A stretch of 51,212 bases of DNA. Source: Magnetococcales bacterium WMHbin3. Its GTDB lineage: Bacteria; Pseudomonadota; Magnetococcia; Magnetococcales; Magnetaquicoccaceae. Made by a program: the position numbers and the translations under genes. Below, in pieces: positions 1 through 9,288 of this stretch (position 1 is its first letter; the number at the start of each line of letters is the position of its first letter). Below the pieces are notes generated by a model. The model did not search any database. It was not told the origin of the DNA and saw only the letters and a list, made by a program, of their open reading frames with translations. The DNA is taken from assembly GCA_002753185.1 (NCBI GenBank), contig PDZX01000027.1, positions 1 to 51,212 on the forward strand, in the 5' to 3' direction.

Positions 1-1185
1 GCATCCAGGGGTTCCACCACTACCGCCGGGGGGGGGGTCGAGCAGCAACAGGCGGCAGGGCAGGGCGCCGTTGAAGAGGGGTTTCGTCTGCGCGGGTGGG
101 ATGCCGATGGCCTCGGCCAGTTCCGGATGGGCGGTGAACACCGCAGCGCGCCAGCCCGTCATGCGCGTGCGCAGACGGTCGCCGAGCGTGGCATAAAGCG
201 GCTTGAGCGCCTCCACATCTCCCTGGCGCTCGCCGTAGGGGGGATTGGCCACCAGCAGACCGGGGGGGCCAGGGGGGCGCGCCAGGTGCTCCAGTTCGCG
301 TTGCTCCAGGAGGATGCGGTCGGACAGGCCGGCGTGCTCCACGTTGTCGCGCGCGGCCCGCAGGGCGGCGGGATCCTTGTCGAAACCCAGGATGGCCGGA
401 ATGCGCGCTCGACCGGCCCTGGCCCGCGCCACGGCCTCGTCGCGCACTGCCGCCCAGACGGAAGGATCCCCCCCCAGCCAGCGGCTGATGCCGAAATGGC
501 GGCGGGTCAGGCCCGGCGCGATATCCCCGGCCATCATGGCCGCCTCGATCAGCAGGGTGCCGGAGCCGCACATCGGGTCGATGAGCCTGCCCCCTTGGCC
601 CGCCATCTCCGGCCAGCCGGCCAGGAGCAGAATGGCGGCGGCCAGGTTCTCCTTGAGGGGCGCGCTGCCGCCGTCCACCCGGTAACCCCGCCGGTGCAGC
701 CCCCCGCCGGAGAGGTCGATGCCGATCTCCAGGCGGTTGTCCAGCAACCGGGCGTGGATGCGCAGGTCCGGTTCCTCGAAGCGGACTTCCGGTCGCGTGC
801 CGTGCCGGTCGCGCAGCCGGTCCACCACCGCGTCCTTGATCTTCATGGCCCCGAAGCGGGTATGGCGCACCGCCGGGTTGGTCCCGGTGAAATCCACCGC
901 CAGGCTGCCGTCCGGGCGCAGGTGATCCTCCCAGGGGATCGCACGCGCCCCCTCGTAGAGGGCCTCGGCGCTGGCCGCCTCGCAACGGGTCAGCGGCAGC
1001 AACAGGCGGCTGGCGACGCGGGAGTGAAGACAGATCCGGCAGATCGTGGCGAAGTCGCCGGCCAGGGAGACCCCGGCGGTGAGCGGCCGGATGCGTTCCC
1101 CCCCCAGGGCGCGCAGTTCGTTGCCCAGCAGGGATTCCATGCCACGTGGCGTGGCCGCGAAAAGGGCCAGGGGGGATTGGGACAT
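1..1185 (-). CDS. Class I SAM-dependent RNA methyltransferase, RlmL-type (3' end missing)
   Basis: The frame is open from an ATG at 1185 down to base 1, giving 395 codons and no stop, so the gene runs off the left edge. The N-terminal ~150 residues look like the ferredoxin-like/THUMP part of the family. A SAM-binding segment reads DPMCGSGTLLIEAAMMAG, and the catalytic motif reads LLVANPPYGERQ, the N-P-P-Y signature of base N-methyltransferases. RlmL/YpsC-type enzymes make m2G in 23S rRNA. The length already matches the ~380-residue YpsC form, so only a few codons may be missing, unless this is the RlmKL fusion. Its start lies 4 bases after the GapR stop, so the two are probably co-transcribed. 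The family is clear; the exact target base is inference. Confidence 0.88.
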   Translation of the reverse strand, partial: MSQSPLALFAATPRGMESLLGNELRALGGERIRPLTAGVSLAGDFATICRICLHSRVASRLLLPLTRCEAASAEALYEGARAIPWEDHLRPDGSLAVDFTGTNPAVRHTRFGAMKIKDAVVDRLRDRHGTRPEVRFEEPDLRIHARLLDNRLEIGIDLSGGGLHRRGYRVDGGSAPLKENLAAAILLLAGWPEMAGQGGRLIDPMCGSGTLLIEAAMMAGDIAPGLTRRHFGISRWLGGDPSVWAAVRDEAVARARAGRARIPAILGFDKDPAALRAARDNVEHAGLSDRILLEQRELEHLARPPGPPGLLVANPPYGERQGDVEALKPLYATLGDRLRTRMTGWRAAVFTAHPELAEAIGIPPAQTKPLFNGALPCRLLLLDPPPGGSGGTPGC

Positions 1186-1189
1186 GGCG

Positions 1190-1483
1190 TCACTGCATCC
1201 CCAGGGCGTGCTTGTAAATCTCGACCAGGGCCTCTTCCTCTTCCACCAGGTGGGGTTCCATGGCGCGCAGACGGATCACCTTGCGGATGATCTTCGGATC
1301 GAACCCGCCGGCCTTGGCCTCGGCGTAGATGGCGCGCACGTCGGCGGCAATCCCCTGCTTCTCCTCCTCCAGGCGTTCGATCCGCTCCACGACGCGGCGC
1401 AGGTCCTCGCCGGAGATGCCGTCTACGTTGACATCGGCGTGCGTTGCGGCGTTGTCGCCGGTTTCCACCACTTTCAAATTCAT
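1190..1483 (-). CDS. gapR: GapR family DNA-binding protein (DUF2312)
   Basis: This 97-residue, highly charged helical protein matches GapR over its whole length. It has the conserved helix RRVVERIERLEEEKQGI, then IYAEAKAGGFDPKIIRKVI and a short acidic tail. GapR is a nucleoid-associated protein first described in Caulobacter. It binds overtwisted, AT-rich DNA ahead of moving polymerases and stimulates topoisomerases. The ATG at 1483 is preceded by a purine-rich AAGGAGAG site. The gene is followed after 4 bases by the RNA methyltransferase. A perfect 18-bp palindrome lies just upstream (1507-1524). The family is typical of alphaproteobacteria and their relatives, which supports the taxonomic guess. 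Confidence 0.93.
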   Translation of the reverse strand: MNLKVVETGDNAATHADVNVDGISGEDLRRVVERIERLEEEKQGIAADVRAIYAEAKAGGFDPKIIRKVIRLRAMEPHLVEEEEALVEIYKHALGMQ

Positions 1484-1506
1484 GGGTCTCTCCTTGGATT
1501 AATCTC

Positions 1507-1524
1507 GATGCGACCGGTCGCATC
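1507..1524. promoter_or_regulatory. 18-bp perfect palindrome between divergent genes
   Basis: GATGCGACC is followed directly by its own reverse complement GGTCGCATC, with no spacer. It lies 24 bases upstream of the GapR ATG and 40 bases upstream of the -35 box of the divergent gene. Position and symmetry suit an operator for a dimeric regulator. The regulator is unknown. Confidence 0.5.
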
Positions 1525-1563
1525 CAACAAAAGATACCCCGACGCCATCCGGTTTGCCAGCCT

Positions 1564-1592
1564 TTTACAACGAACGCGAACAGGGGTATGCT
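1564..1592 (+). promoter_or_regulatory. Sigma-70-type promoter
   Basis: TTTACA (1564-1569) and TATGCT (1587-1592) are separated by 17 bases, so transcription would start near 1599. This puts the upstream in-frame start codons of the next gene before the transcript start and supports a start at 1611, 1623 or 1638. Confidence 0.6.
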
Positions 1593-1637
1593 AGCCTCGG
1601 CACAAAATCAATGAATGTCTGCATGGGAGTCCTTCCG

Positions 1638-3368
1638 ATGTCCAATCCCGCCGAACTCACGTCTCTGCAACGTCTGGACAAGATCATCGCCGCCCTGGAC
1701 AAGATGCCGGCGATCTGTACGAATGGTTTTCACGACATCGTCGATCACATGGGTGGCTTTTCCGCCAGTTTTGCCGCCAGCGCCAGCCGGGCCGCCACCA
1801 TTCAGGAGCGCCACAAGGTCAAGGGCAAGTCCATGGGCCTGACCCCTTTGCAACAGGAACTGACCCGCGTCAACCGCGAGGTGGAGTCGGCCATCGCCCA
1901 GTTGACGGACCTGGTGGAGAAGGCACAGAGCTTCGTCAAGACCGCAGAGGACCTCATTCTCTGGTCGCTCACCCTGGAGCAGGACGCCTTTCTGCCCCTG
2001 ATGGCCGATCAGTTGCACGGCCAGGGCGGCGACGCCCTGGAACGCCAGACCCAGTGCGCCATCATCGACAGCCTGATGCGCCAGGTGCGTCCTTTGTTGC
2101 AGGATCTGATCTCCTCCCTGCGGGAGGCTTCCACCCTGATGCAACAGTTGGTCCGCAAGATCCTGGCCGACCTGGACATTTCCCGCCATCGCCTGAAGGT
2201 GCTCAAGAGCAGCATTCGCATCGCCATGGGGCGCATGACCGAGCTGATTCAGGAGATCGATCAGGCCTGCGGGAAGATCGAGGGGCACGCCGAGAGCAAT
2301 AATGTCGTGTTGTTCGAAATGATGCAAACCATGCAGTACGACGACATCAGCTCCCAGCGTCTGGCCCACATGGCGCAGGCCATGCGGCTGGCCAAGGAGA
2401 AACTGCTGGCGGCCCCGGACGATTCCAAGGGGAAGTGCTGGTTCGCCATGGCCACGCGCATCACCATCGACCAGCTCGAGGAGACCATTGCCGATCTGGT
2501 GGCGGCGGTGATGGGCATGCATGGTCATCTGACGGCGATTTCCGACCTGGCCGAGTCGCAACGCAAGACCATCTTCGCCGCCCGCAACGTGGGCACGTCG
2601 TTCCAGCAGGAGATGGCCGACGCGGCGTATCAACTCAACGCCATGCTGAAGCTGCCGATCCTGGATGACGGGCTGTTGAGCGAGATTCTCAAGACCCTCT
2701 CCCAGACGGAGAATACTCTTTTCATGGCGCACAAGTCCATGGAGACCCTCTCCAAGACCACCCAGCGCCTGGGGCAGTTGACGAACGACCTGAACACCCG
2801 CGGTCCGGGCCGTCTGGAGACCCTGACCGAATCGATCCGCGAGCTTTCCCGGCGCGTCCGGGAGGAGGGGACCAGGCGCGGGGAGGAGTTGTTGCGCGCT
2901 GCGGAGTCGATTCAGGTCATCAACAGCGAGTTTTCCGAGTTGGGCGCCCCGCGCATCATGAATTCCGGGGTGATGTTGCGGCGGATTCCCTTGACCATCC
3001 GGCGCCTGGAGATGAGCAATGCCGACCTCGGCAATGTCTTTTCCGAGTCCCTGGCCGACACGCAGGCGACCTTCAATCAGATCATGCTGCTGACTGCGGA
3101 CATTCGTTTTCACAACACCCTGAAGGGGACGACCACCCATATCGTGCGGGAGTTGCACGGGATCGTGGGCGAGGTGGCCGGGAAACAATTGGCGGAATCC
3201 CTGGACATGGAGTGTGGCGACATGGCCAGCGAGTTCAAGGAGTTGCGGGCCATCTACACCATGGAGAGCGAGCGCCGGATCCATTCCGCCCTGCTGGGCA
3301 CTGTGGAAGGGGAGGACGAGGAAGCCAGTGAGGCTCCCGTCGAGGACGACGGGTTCGAGTTGTTCTGA
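1638..3368 (+). CDS. Large helical cytoplasmic protein with CheZ-like motifs; function unknown
   Basis: The 576-residue product has no signal peptide or membrane segment and is almost wholly alpha-helical, with long coiled-coil stretches. The ATG at 1638 is chosen because GGGAG lies 9 bases upstream; ATGs at 1611 and 1623 are alternatives. Residues ~235-245 read MQYDDISSQRLAHM, resembling the D-x-x-x-Q active-site helix of CheZ-type phosphatases and the Q-(F/Y)-x-D-I-x-x-Q-R motif of some chemotaxis-associated proteins. A weaker relative (TADIRFHN) occurs near the C-terminus. The tail is very acidic (GEDEEASEAPVEDDG). A role in signalling or chemotaxis is only a suggestion; no chemotaxis genes adjoin it. 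Its stop overlaps the start of the next, decayed gene. Confidence 0.7.
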   Translation: MSNPAELTSLQRLDKIIAALDKMPAICTNGFHDIVDHMGGFSASFAASASRAATIQERHKVKGKSMGLTPLQQELTRVNREVESAIAQLTDLVEKAQSFVKTAEDLILWSLTLEQDAFLPLMADQLHGQGGDALERQTQCAIIDSLMRQVRPLLQDLISSLREASTLMQQLVRKILADLDISRHRLKVLKSSIRIAMGRMTELIQEIDQACGKIEGHAESNNVVLFEMMQTMQYDDISSQRLAHMAQAMRLAKEKLLAAPDDSKGKCWFAMATRITIDQLEETIADLVAAVMGMHGHLTAISDLAESQRKTIFAARNVGTSFQQEMADAAYQLNAMLKLPILDDGLLSEILKTLSQTENTLFMAHKSMETLSKTTQRLGQLTNDLNTRGPGRLETLTESIRELSRRVREEGTRRGEELLRAAESIQVINSEFSELGAPRIMNSGVMLRRIPLTIRRLEMSNADLGNVFSESLADTQATFNQIMLLTADIRFHNTLKGTTTHIVRELHGIVGEVAGKQLAESLDMECGDMASEFKELRAIYTMESERRIHSALLGTVEGEDEEASEAPVEDDGFELF

Positions 3369-4298
3369 TGGCGGTGGAGAACCGGACGACCGAATACGAT
3401 TCTCCCTGGAAGGAGATCCTGCGGAGAGATTTCAAGGCATTTCTGGCGTTTTTTCTGCCGGATGCGCACGCCGGCATCGATTGGCGGCGCGCGCCCGAGT
3501 TCCTCGACAAGGAGTTGAACCGGATTACGCGGCAGGCCAAGGCCGGCAATCGCCGCGTGGATCTGCTGGTCAAGGTGTGATTGCTGGATGGCGCGGAGCT
3601 TTGGGTCCTGATTCATGTGGAGGTGCAGGGCAACCGCGATCCGGATTTCGCGAAGCGGATGTATGCGTGTCAGTATCGGGCATACGATCTCCACGAAAAG
3701 CCGGTGGTCAGCCTGGCCATCCTGGCGGACGAGGAGTGCGGCTGGCGGCCCGAGGTATTCGGTTATCGGATGTGGGGGACCGAGCTGCATTATCGGTTCA
3801 ACACGGTCAAATTGCTGGACTATCCGGCGGACGAACTGGAGCGGTCCGACAACCCGTTCGCCATCGTCACCCTGGCGCACCTGACCGGCAAGGAGACCAG
3901 AAACCACCCCGAAGAACGCCTGCAACAAAAAAAGCGCATCGCACGCATGTTGTACGAACGCGGCTTTGATCGCCAGAGGGTCATGAACCTGTTTCGCTTC
4001 ATCGACTGGGTGCTGCATCTGCCGGCCGTGTTGGAGGAGCGGTTCTGGAAAACATTGTGCCATTACGAGGAGGATCGGAAGATGCGATATGTCACAAGCG
4101 TGGAACGGATCGGTATGCGCAAGGGAGAGCGGATCGGGCGTCTGGAGGGCAAGACCGAAATGCTGCTCAAACAGCTTCAGGTTCGCTTCGGTTCCCGATC
4201 CGGTGCGGGAGAGGGTGAGCGCTGCGGCGATCGAGGAGATCGACGCCTGGTCGGTCAAGATTTTTCAGGCCGACTCGTTGCAGGCGGTTTTTCGGTGA
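3368..4298 (+). pseudogene. Rpn-family PD-(D/E)XK nuclease / putative transposase (DUF4351), disrupted twice
   Basis: The reading frame begins at 3368 (overlapping the previous stop), with EFLDKEL and RRVDLLVKV, the usual N-terminal part of the Rpn (recombination-promoting nuclease) family. It hits TGA at 3578-3580 where relatives have tryptophan (K-V-W-L). The same frame resumes at once with LLDGAELWVLIHVEVQGN, containing the conserved catalytic-region H-V-E-V-Q. A second lesion, a frameshift near 4180-4200, moves the C-terminal DUF4351 part (VRERVSAAAIEEIDAW, ADSLQAVF) into the next frame, ending at 4298. Both halves are otherwise well conserved, so the decay looks recent. UGA read-through or sequencing error could explain one lesion but hardly both. 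Confidence 0.82.
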
Positions 4299-4316
4299 GG
4301 GTTCGAAGAGATTGTC

Positions 4317-4354
4317 GGCGCGAGGGGGAGCGGACGAGCGCTGCCCCTCGCGCC
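4317..4354. terminator. Strong hairpin between converging genes
   Basis: GGCGCGAGGGG (4317-4327) pairs perfectly with CCCCTCGCGCC (4344-4354). An inner AGCG/CGCT pair extends the stem after one mismatch. It lies between the end of the Rpn remnant and the end of htpG. There is no clear T-tract, so it may act as a bidirectional hairpin or mRNA 3' barrier rather than a classic terminator. Confidence 0.55.
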
Positions 4355-4361
4355 GGTTGGG

Positions 4362-6299
4362 TCAACGGGCGGCCAGCAGGAGATTGTTGAGACGCCGCAC
4401 GAAATCGGCGGGATCCTCCAGTTGGCCCCCTTCGGCCAGCAGGGCCTGATCGTGGAGGATGCGGCTCAGGTCGCCGAAGCGGTTGTCGTCGGATTCGTTC
4501 TTGAGGCGCGCCACCAGGGGATGGGTGGGATTGAGTTCCAGGGACCGCTTGCTGGCTGGCGTTTGTTGTCCGGCCTCGCGCAGGATGCGTTCCATGGAGG
4601 CGCTCAGGTCGTGTTCGCCCCCCACCAGGCATGAGGGGGAGTCGGTGAGCCGGTTGGTGATCCGTACCTCCTTGACCAGTTCGCCGAGGCCCTTTTGCAC
4701 CCGCTCCAGGAGATCCTTGAACTCATCCTGTTGTTTTTCCAGTTCCTTTTTGTCTTCTTCGTCTTCCAGTTCGCCCAGATCCAGGCCCCCCTTGGCCACG
4801 GATTGCAAAGGCTTGCCGTCGAACTCGTGGAGATGGGTCACCAGCCACTCGTCCACCCGGTCGGAGAGGAGCAGCACCTCGATGCCCTTTTTGCGGAACA
4901 CCTCCAGATGGGGGTGGTGGCGCGCCGCGTCGAAGGATTCGCCGTTGACGTAGTAGATGGCCTTCTGATTTTCCTTCATGCGGGAGACGTAGGACTCCAG
5001 GGGCACGTCCTGGGTCTTGGTATTGCCATGGGTGGTGGCGAAGCGCAACAGTTTGGCGATCCGCTCCCGGTTGGCGTAATCCTCGATCACCCCCTCCTTG
5101 AGCACGATGCCGAAGGTGTCCCAGAAGCCCTGGTACTTCTCGGCGTCGTTTTTGGCGATCTCTTCCAGCAGTGAAAAGACCTTGTTGGACACCCCTTTCT
5201 TGATGGCATCCACCGCCGGATTTTTTTGCAGGATCTCGCGGGAGACGTTGAGGGGCAGGTCGGAGGAGTCCACCACGCCGCGCACGAAGCGCATGTAGCG
5301 GGGCAGGATGTCCTCGGCTCCCTCCATGATGAAGACCCGCCGCACATAGAGTTTGACTCCGTGCTTGCGTTCCCGGTCCCACATGTCGAAGGGGGCGCGT
5401 TTGGGCAGGTAGAGCAGGACGGTGTATTCGTATTTCCCTTCCAGGCGGGCGTGGACGTGGGCCAGGGACTCCTCGAAGTCATGGCTGACGTGTTTATAGA
5501 ATTCCTGGTACTCTTCTTCCTTGATCTCGTTTTTGGGGCGTGCCCAGAGGGCGGAGGCCTTGTTGACCGTCTCCCATTCCGGTTGTTTTTCCTCCTTTTT
5601 CTCCTCGTCCTTGTCGATCTCCTCCTCGTCATCGTCCGGGGTATACCCTTCGGATTTGATCATGAGGATGGGCCAGGGGACGTGATCGGAGAATTTGCGG
5701 ATCACGGAGCGCAGCCGCCAGCCGTCGAGAAAATCCTTTTCCTCCTCGCGCAGATGGAGGGTGACATCGGTGCCGCGTGTTTCCCTGGTGATGGTTTCCA
5801 GGGTGTACTCGCCGTCGCCGGCGGACTCCCATTGCACGGCTTCGTTGGAGGGGGTTCCGGCCTTGCGGGTGGTGAGGGTGACCTTGTCGGCGACGATGAA
5901 TGAAGAATAAAACCCCACGCCGAACTGGCCGATGAGGTTGGCGTCCTTGGCCTGATCGGCCTGGAGGGCCTGGAGGAATTCGCGGGTTCCGGATTTGGCG
6001 ATGGTGCCGATATTGGTGGCCACCTCATCGAGGGTCATGCCGATGCCGTTGTCGGAGATGGTGAGGGTTCCGGCCTCCTTGTCGAAGGTGATGCGGACGG
6101 CCAGTTCGGATTCGCCTTCGTAGAGGCTGTCGTTGGCGATGGCCTGGAAGCGGAGTTTGTCTGCCGCGTCCGAGGCGTTGGAGATGAGTTCCCGCAGGAA
6201 GATCTCCTTGTTGCTGTAGAGGGAGTGGATCATCAGATCCAGCAGTTGCCGAACTTCGGTTTGAAAGGCGCGGGTTTGTTTTCCTTCCGACGTGCTCAT
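4362..6299 (-). CDS. htpG: Molecular chaperone HtpG (Hsp90)
   Basis: The 645-residue product matches bacterial Hsp90 over its full length. The N-terminal ATPase domain has [22 protein letters not shown] and [13 protein letters not shown] charged linker follows ([17 protein letters not shown], ~residues 218-234), longer and more acidic than in E. coli. The middle domain shows [10 protein letters not shown] and [11 protein letters not shown], and the dimerisation domain closes the protein. HtpG is a cytosolic ATP-dependent chaperone for late folding steps and stress survival. The ATG at 6299 aligns with the family start ([19 protein letters not shown]). The gene stands alone with its own upstream region containing a heat-shock-like promoter. 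Confidence 0.98.
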   Translation of the reverse strand: MSTSEGKQTRAFQTEVRQLLDLMIHSLYSNKEIFLRELISNASDAADKLRFQAIANDSLYEGESELAVRITFDKEAGTLTISDNGIGMTLDEVATNIGTIAKSGTREFLQALQADQAKDANLIGQFGVGFYSSFIVADKVTLTTRKAGTPSNEAVQWESAGDGEYTLETITRETRGTDVTLHLREEEKDFLDGWRLRSVIRKFSDHVPWPILMIKSEGYTPDDDEEEIDKDEEKKEEKQPEWETVNKASALWARPKNEIKEEEYQEFYKHVSHDFEESLAHVHARLEGKYEYTVLLYLPKRAPFDMWDRERKHGVKLYVRRVFIMEGAEDILPRYMRFVRGVVDSSDLPLNVSREILQKNPAVDAIKKGVSNKVFSLLEEIAKNDAEKYQGFWDTFGIVLKEGVIEDYANRERIAKLLRFATTHGNTKTQDVPLESYVSRMKENQKAIYYVNGESFDAARHHPHLEVFRKKGIEVLLLSDRVDEWLVTHLHEFDGKPLQSVAKGGLDLGELEDEEDKKELEKQQDEFKDLLERVQKGLGELVKEVRITNRLTDSPSCLVGGEHDLSASMERILREAGQQTPASKRSLELNPTHPLVARLKNESDDNRFGDLSRILHDQALLAEGGQLEDPADFVRRLNNLLLAAR

Positions 6300-6371
6300 G
6301 ATGCCATGGTCCTCCAGATGACTTTATCAATGCGAAGTGCTTGGGGTGTTTGGTGGTATGGATTGACGGTT

Positions 6372-6401
6372 TATATGGGATTGTTTGTGGCTGGGCGCAA
6401 G
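6372..6401 (-). promoter_or_regulatory. Possible heat-shock (RpoH-type) promoter for htpG
   Basis: On the minus strand CTTGCG (6401-6396) is followed after 15 bases by TCCCATATA (6380-6372), close to the RpoH pattern CTTGAA...CCCCATNT. It lies ~75 bases upstream of the htpG start. The call rests on pattern and gene identity only. Confidence 0.42.
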
Positions 6402-6488
6402 GGGGGAGGGAGTGATTTTCTTGTTGGCGGCGGCTCGTGTTTATTTTTTAATCAGGTCAGGGTAGGAATGCGGCATTTGTCTGTATAA

Positions 6489-6986
<498 letters not shown>

Positions 6987-7000
6987 ACTGGAGAAAAACC

Positions 7001-8314
7001 ATGAAAAAAAATACGATGATGGGGAGTGTTGTCATGTTGGGCGCGATGCTGGCCCCCGTGACGGTTCTGGCCGAGGAGGTCGTCCCGCCCCCGGTATTGA
7101 ACAGCGGCGACACGGCCTGGATGCTCACCTCGGCGGCGTTGGTTCTGTTCATGACCCTGCCCGGATTGGCGTTGTTTTATGGTGGCATGGTGCGGTCCAA
7201 GAACACCTTGTCGGTATTTATGCAGTGTTTTGCCATCACCGCCGTGGTGACGGTGCTCTGGAGCCTCTATGGCTACTCCCTGGCCTTTACCGATGGCGGC
7301 GCGGCAAATGGTCTGATCGGGGGGCTGTCCAAGGCCTTCCTGGCCGGGATCAAGTTGGATTCCTTGACCGGCACCATTCCGGAGACGGTCTATCTCACCT
7401 TTCAGTTGACTTTCGCGGTGATCACCCCGGCGTTGATCGTGGGGGCGTTTGCCGAGCGGATGAAATTTTCCGCGCTGTTGCTCTTCATGGGAGCCTGGGT
7501 CACCTTGGTATATTTCCCCATTTGTCACTGGGTATGGGGAGGCGGCTGGATGATGACCATGGGGGTGCTGGACTTTGCCGGCGGCACGGTGGTGCATGTC
7601 AATGCCGGGATCGCGGGCCTGGTGACCGCGCTGGTGATCGGCAAGCGCAAGGGGTTTCCCCATACCGCCATGCCGCCTCACAGCCTGCCCCTCACCGTGA
7701 CGGGCGCCGGGATGTTGTGGGTGGGGTGGTTCGGTTTCAACGCGGGCAGCGCCGCTGCCGCCAATGGTGCTGCCGGCATGGCCATGGTGGTGACGCAACT
7801 GGCCACGGCCATGGCCTCGTTGGGCTGGATGTTCATGGAGTGGCGCGAGCACGGCAAGCCCAGCGCGTTGGGTCTGACCACCGGCGCGGTGGCGGGATTG
7901 GTGGCCATCACCCCGGCCTCCGGCTTCGTGGGACCCATGGGCGCCCTGGCCCTGGGTGGGATCGCGGGGGTGGTCTGTTTCCTGGGCGCCACCACCCTGA
8001 AGCGCAAGATGGGTTATGACGACTCCCTGGATGCCTTCGGCGTGCATGGGGTGGGGGGCATCGTCGGGGCGCTGCTGACCGGGGTGTTCGCCTCTCCCGA
8101 TCTGGGTGGCGTCGGTTTCTTCAAGGGTCTGGACATGACCGGGCAATTGCTGGTGCAAGCCGAGAGCATCCTGGCCACCGGGGCTTACTGTGCCGTGGTC
8201 TCCTTCATCCTCCTCAAGATCATCGATGTCATGGTGGGGTTGCGGGTGGACGAGGAGTCGGAGAGCACTGGCCTGGACATCGCCCTGCATGGCGAACGTG
8301 GTTACAACTATTAA
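7001..8314 (+). CDS. amtB: Ammonium transporter AmtB
   Basis: The 437-residue inner-membrane channel starts with a cleavable-type signal peptide (APVTVLA) and has the usual eleven transmembrane segments. The signature FYGGMVRSKN, the twin pore histidines (VVHVNAG and DAFGVHGVGG) and GWFGFNAGSA are all present. Amt proteins conduct ammonium and are blocked by P-II when nitrogen is plentiful. It lies 14 bases downstream of glnK and 14 bases upstream of a porin gene, so the three form one operon under the sigma-54 promoter. Confidence 0.97.
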   Translation: MKKNTMMGSVVMLGAMLAPVTVLAEEVVPPPVLNSGDTAWMLTSAALVLFMTLPGLALFYGGMVRSKNTLSVFMQCFAITAVVTVLWSLYGYSLAFTDGGAANGLIGGLSKAFLAGIKLDSLTGTIPETVYLTFQLTFAVITPALIVGAFAERMKFSALLLFMGAWVTLVYFPICHWVWGGGWMMTMGVLDFAGGTVVHVNAGIAGLVTALVIGKRKGFPHTAMPPHSLPLTVTGAGMLWVGWFGFNAGSAAAANGAAGMAMVVTQLATAMASLGWMFMEWREHGKPSALGLTTGAVAGLVAITPASGFVGPMGALALGGIAGVVCFLGATTLKRKMGYDDSLDAFGVHGVGGIVGALLTGVFASPDLGGVGFFKGLDMTGQLLVQAESILATGAYCAVVSFILLKIIDVMVGLRVDEESESTGLDIALHGERGYNY

Positions 8315-8328
8315 AAAAGGAAGGAAAA

Positions 8329-9165
8329 ATGAAAGTTTCGTACAAGGCGTTTCTGGGAGTTCTGGCTTGGGCGGTCGGCGGCGAGGCGTTGGCCGCCGAC
8401 GCCTCCCCCCACACCTTCACCGCCAATGTGGGCGTGGTCAGCAACTATGTCTTTCGCGGGTTGACCCAGACCTGGGACCGCCCCACCGTGCAGGCGGGCG
8501 CCGATTACGCCCATGCCGCCGGCTGGTATCTCGGCGCGTGGGGTTCCGGCATCAGCGGCAAGCAATTCGCCGACGGGGTCATGGAGTTGGATCTTTATGG
8601 CGGCTACAACGGCAAGTTCAACGACGACTGGACCTGGACCGTGGGGACGATCGGTTATCTCTATCCCGGAGCCAATTACGACCAGGTCAAGCCGGCGGGG
8701 ACCAACCGTTCCCAGGGCTATGAAAACGTCGAGCTGAACGCCGGTTTTGGTTTCAAATGGATCAGTTTCAAGGCATCGGTCGCCTTGACCGACTACTTCG
8801 GGGCCAACGCCAAGACCGGTTACACCAAGGGATCAGGAGGGAGCACCTATCTGGATCTGACCGCCAACGTCCCGCTGCCGGAATCCGTTTTCACCAAGGA
8901 CGTGACCCTGCCTTTGCATGTGGGCCGGACCAATTACACCAACAAACTGGCGGCGGCCACCGTCGGGGGAGGCACGAACCCGGACTACACCGACTATAAG
9001 GTCGGCCTGACCAAGAGTTTCGACGGCGGCTGGAGTTTGGGCGCGGCCTGGACCTATGCCGACAATCGCGCGGTCTACAACCGTGTCGCCTCGGCCAAGG
9101 ACCCCTCCGACAACCGCAATCTCGGTGGTGGCAACGTGGTCTTTTCCCTGGTCAAGACGTTTTGA
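8329..9165 (+). CDS. TorF-family putative outer-membrane porin
   Basis: The 278-residue protein has a signal peptide ending near GGEALAA, then amphipathic beta-strands with the opening N-(Y/F)-V-F-R-G-L-T-Q signature of the Gcw_chp/TorF family (NYVFRGLTQ) and a C-terminal aromatic ending (VFSLVKTF), typical of outer-membrane beta-barrels. Members of this family are often encoded beside glnK-amtB, which suggests an outer-membrane route for ammonium or another nitrogen source, though the substrate is not known. Its stop is followed directly by a strong terminator that closes the operon. Confidence 0.87.
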   Translation: MKVSYKAFLGVLAWAVGGEALAADASPHTFTANVGVVSNYVFRGLTQTWDRPTVQAGADYAHAAGWYLGAWGSGISGKQFADGVMELDLYGGYNGKFNDDWTWTVGTIGYLYPGANYDQVKPAGTNRSQGYENVELNAGFGFKWISFKASVALTDYFGANAKTGYTKGSGGSTYLDLTANVPLPESVFTKDVTLPLHVGRTNYTNKLAAATVGGGTNPDYTDYKVGLTKSFDGGWSLGAAWTYADNRAVYNRVASAKDPSDNRNLGGGNVVFSLVKTF

Positions 9166-9180
9166 TGTTTTTCACCAGTG

Positions 9181-9218
9181 CGGGATGGGGGCGGTTCGCC
9201 TCCATCCCGATGCTTTTT
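9181..9218 (+). terminator. Rho-independent terminator of the glnK-amtB-porin operon
   Basis: A 13-bp stem (CGGGATGGGGGCG with CGCCTCCATCCCG, one G-T wobble) has a 3-base loop and is followed within 4 bases by CTTTTT. It starts 16 bases after the porin stop. Confidence 0.85.
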
Positions 9219-9288
9219 GCGTTGCCAATTCATTTCCCTCCTTGTAGAGTTCCCGGAATCGGTTGCCTTCTGCATGGGGGTGGCAAAG

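Noticed and set aside
127..1290. 387-codon plus-strand open frame
   Set aside because: It is antisense to the methyltransferase and GapR genes, both with clear motifs.
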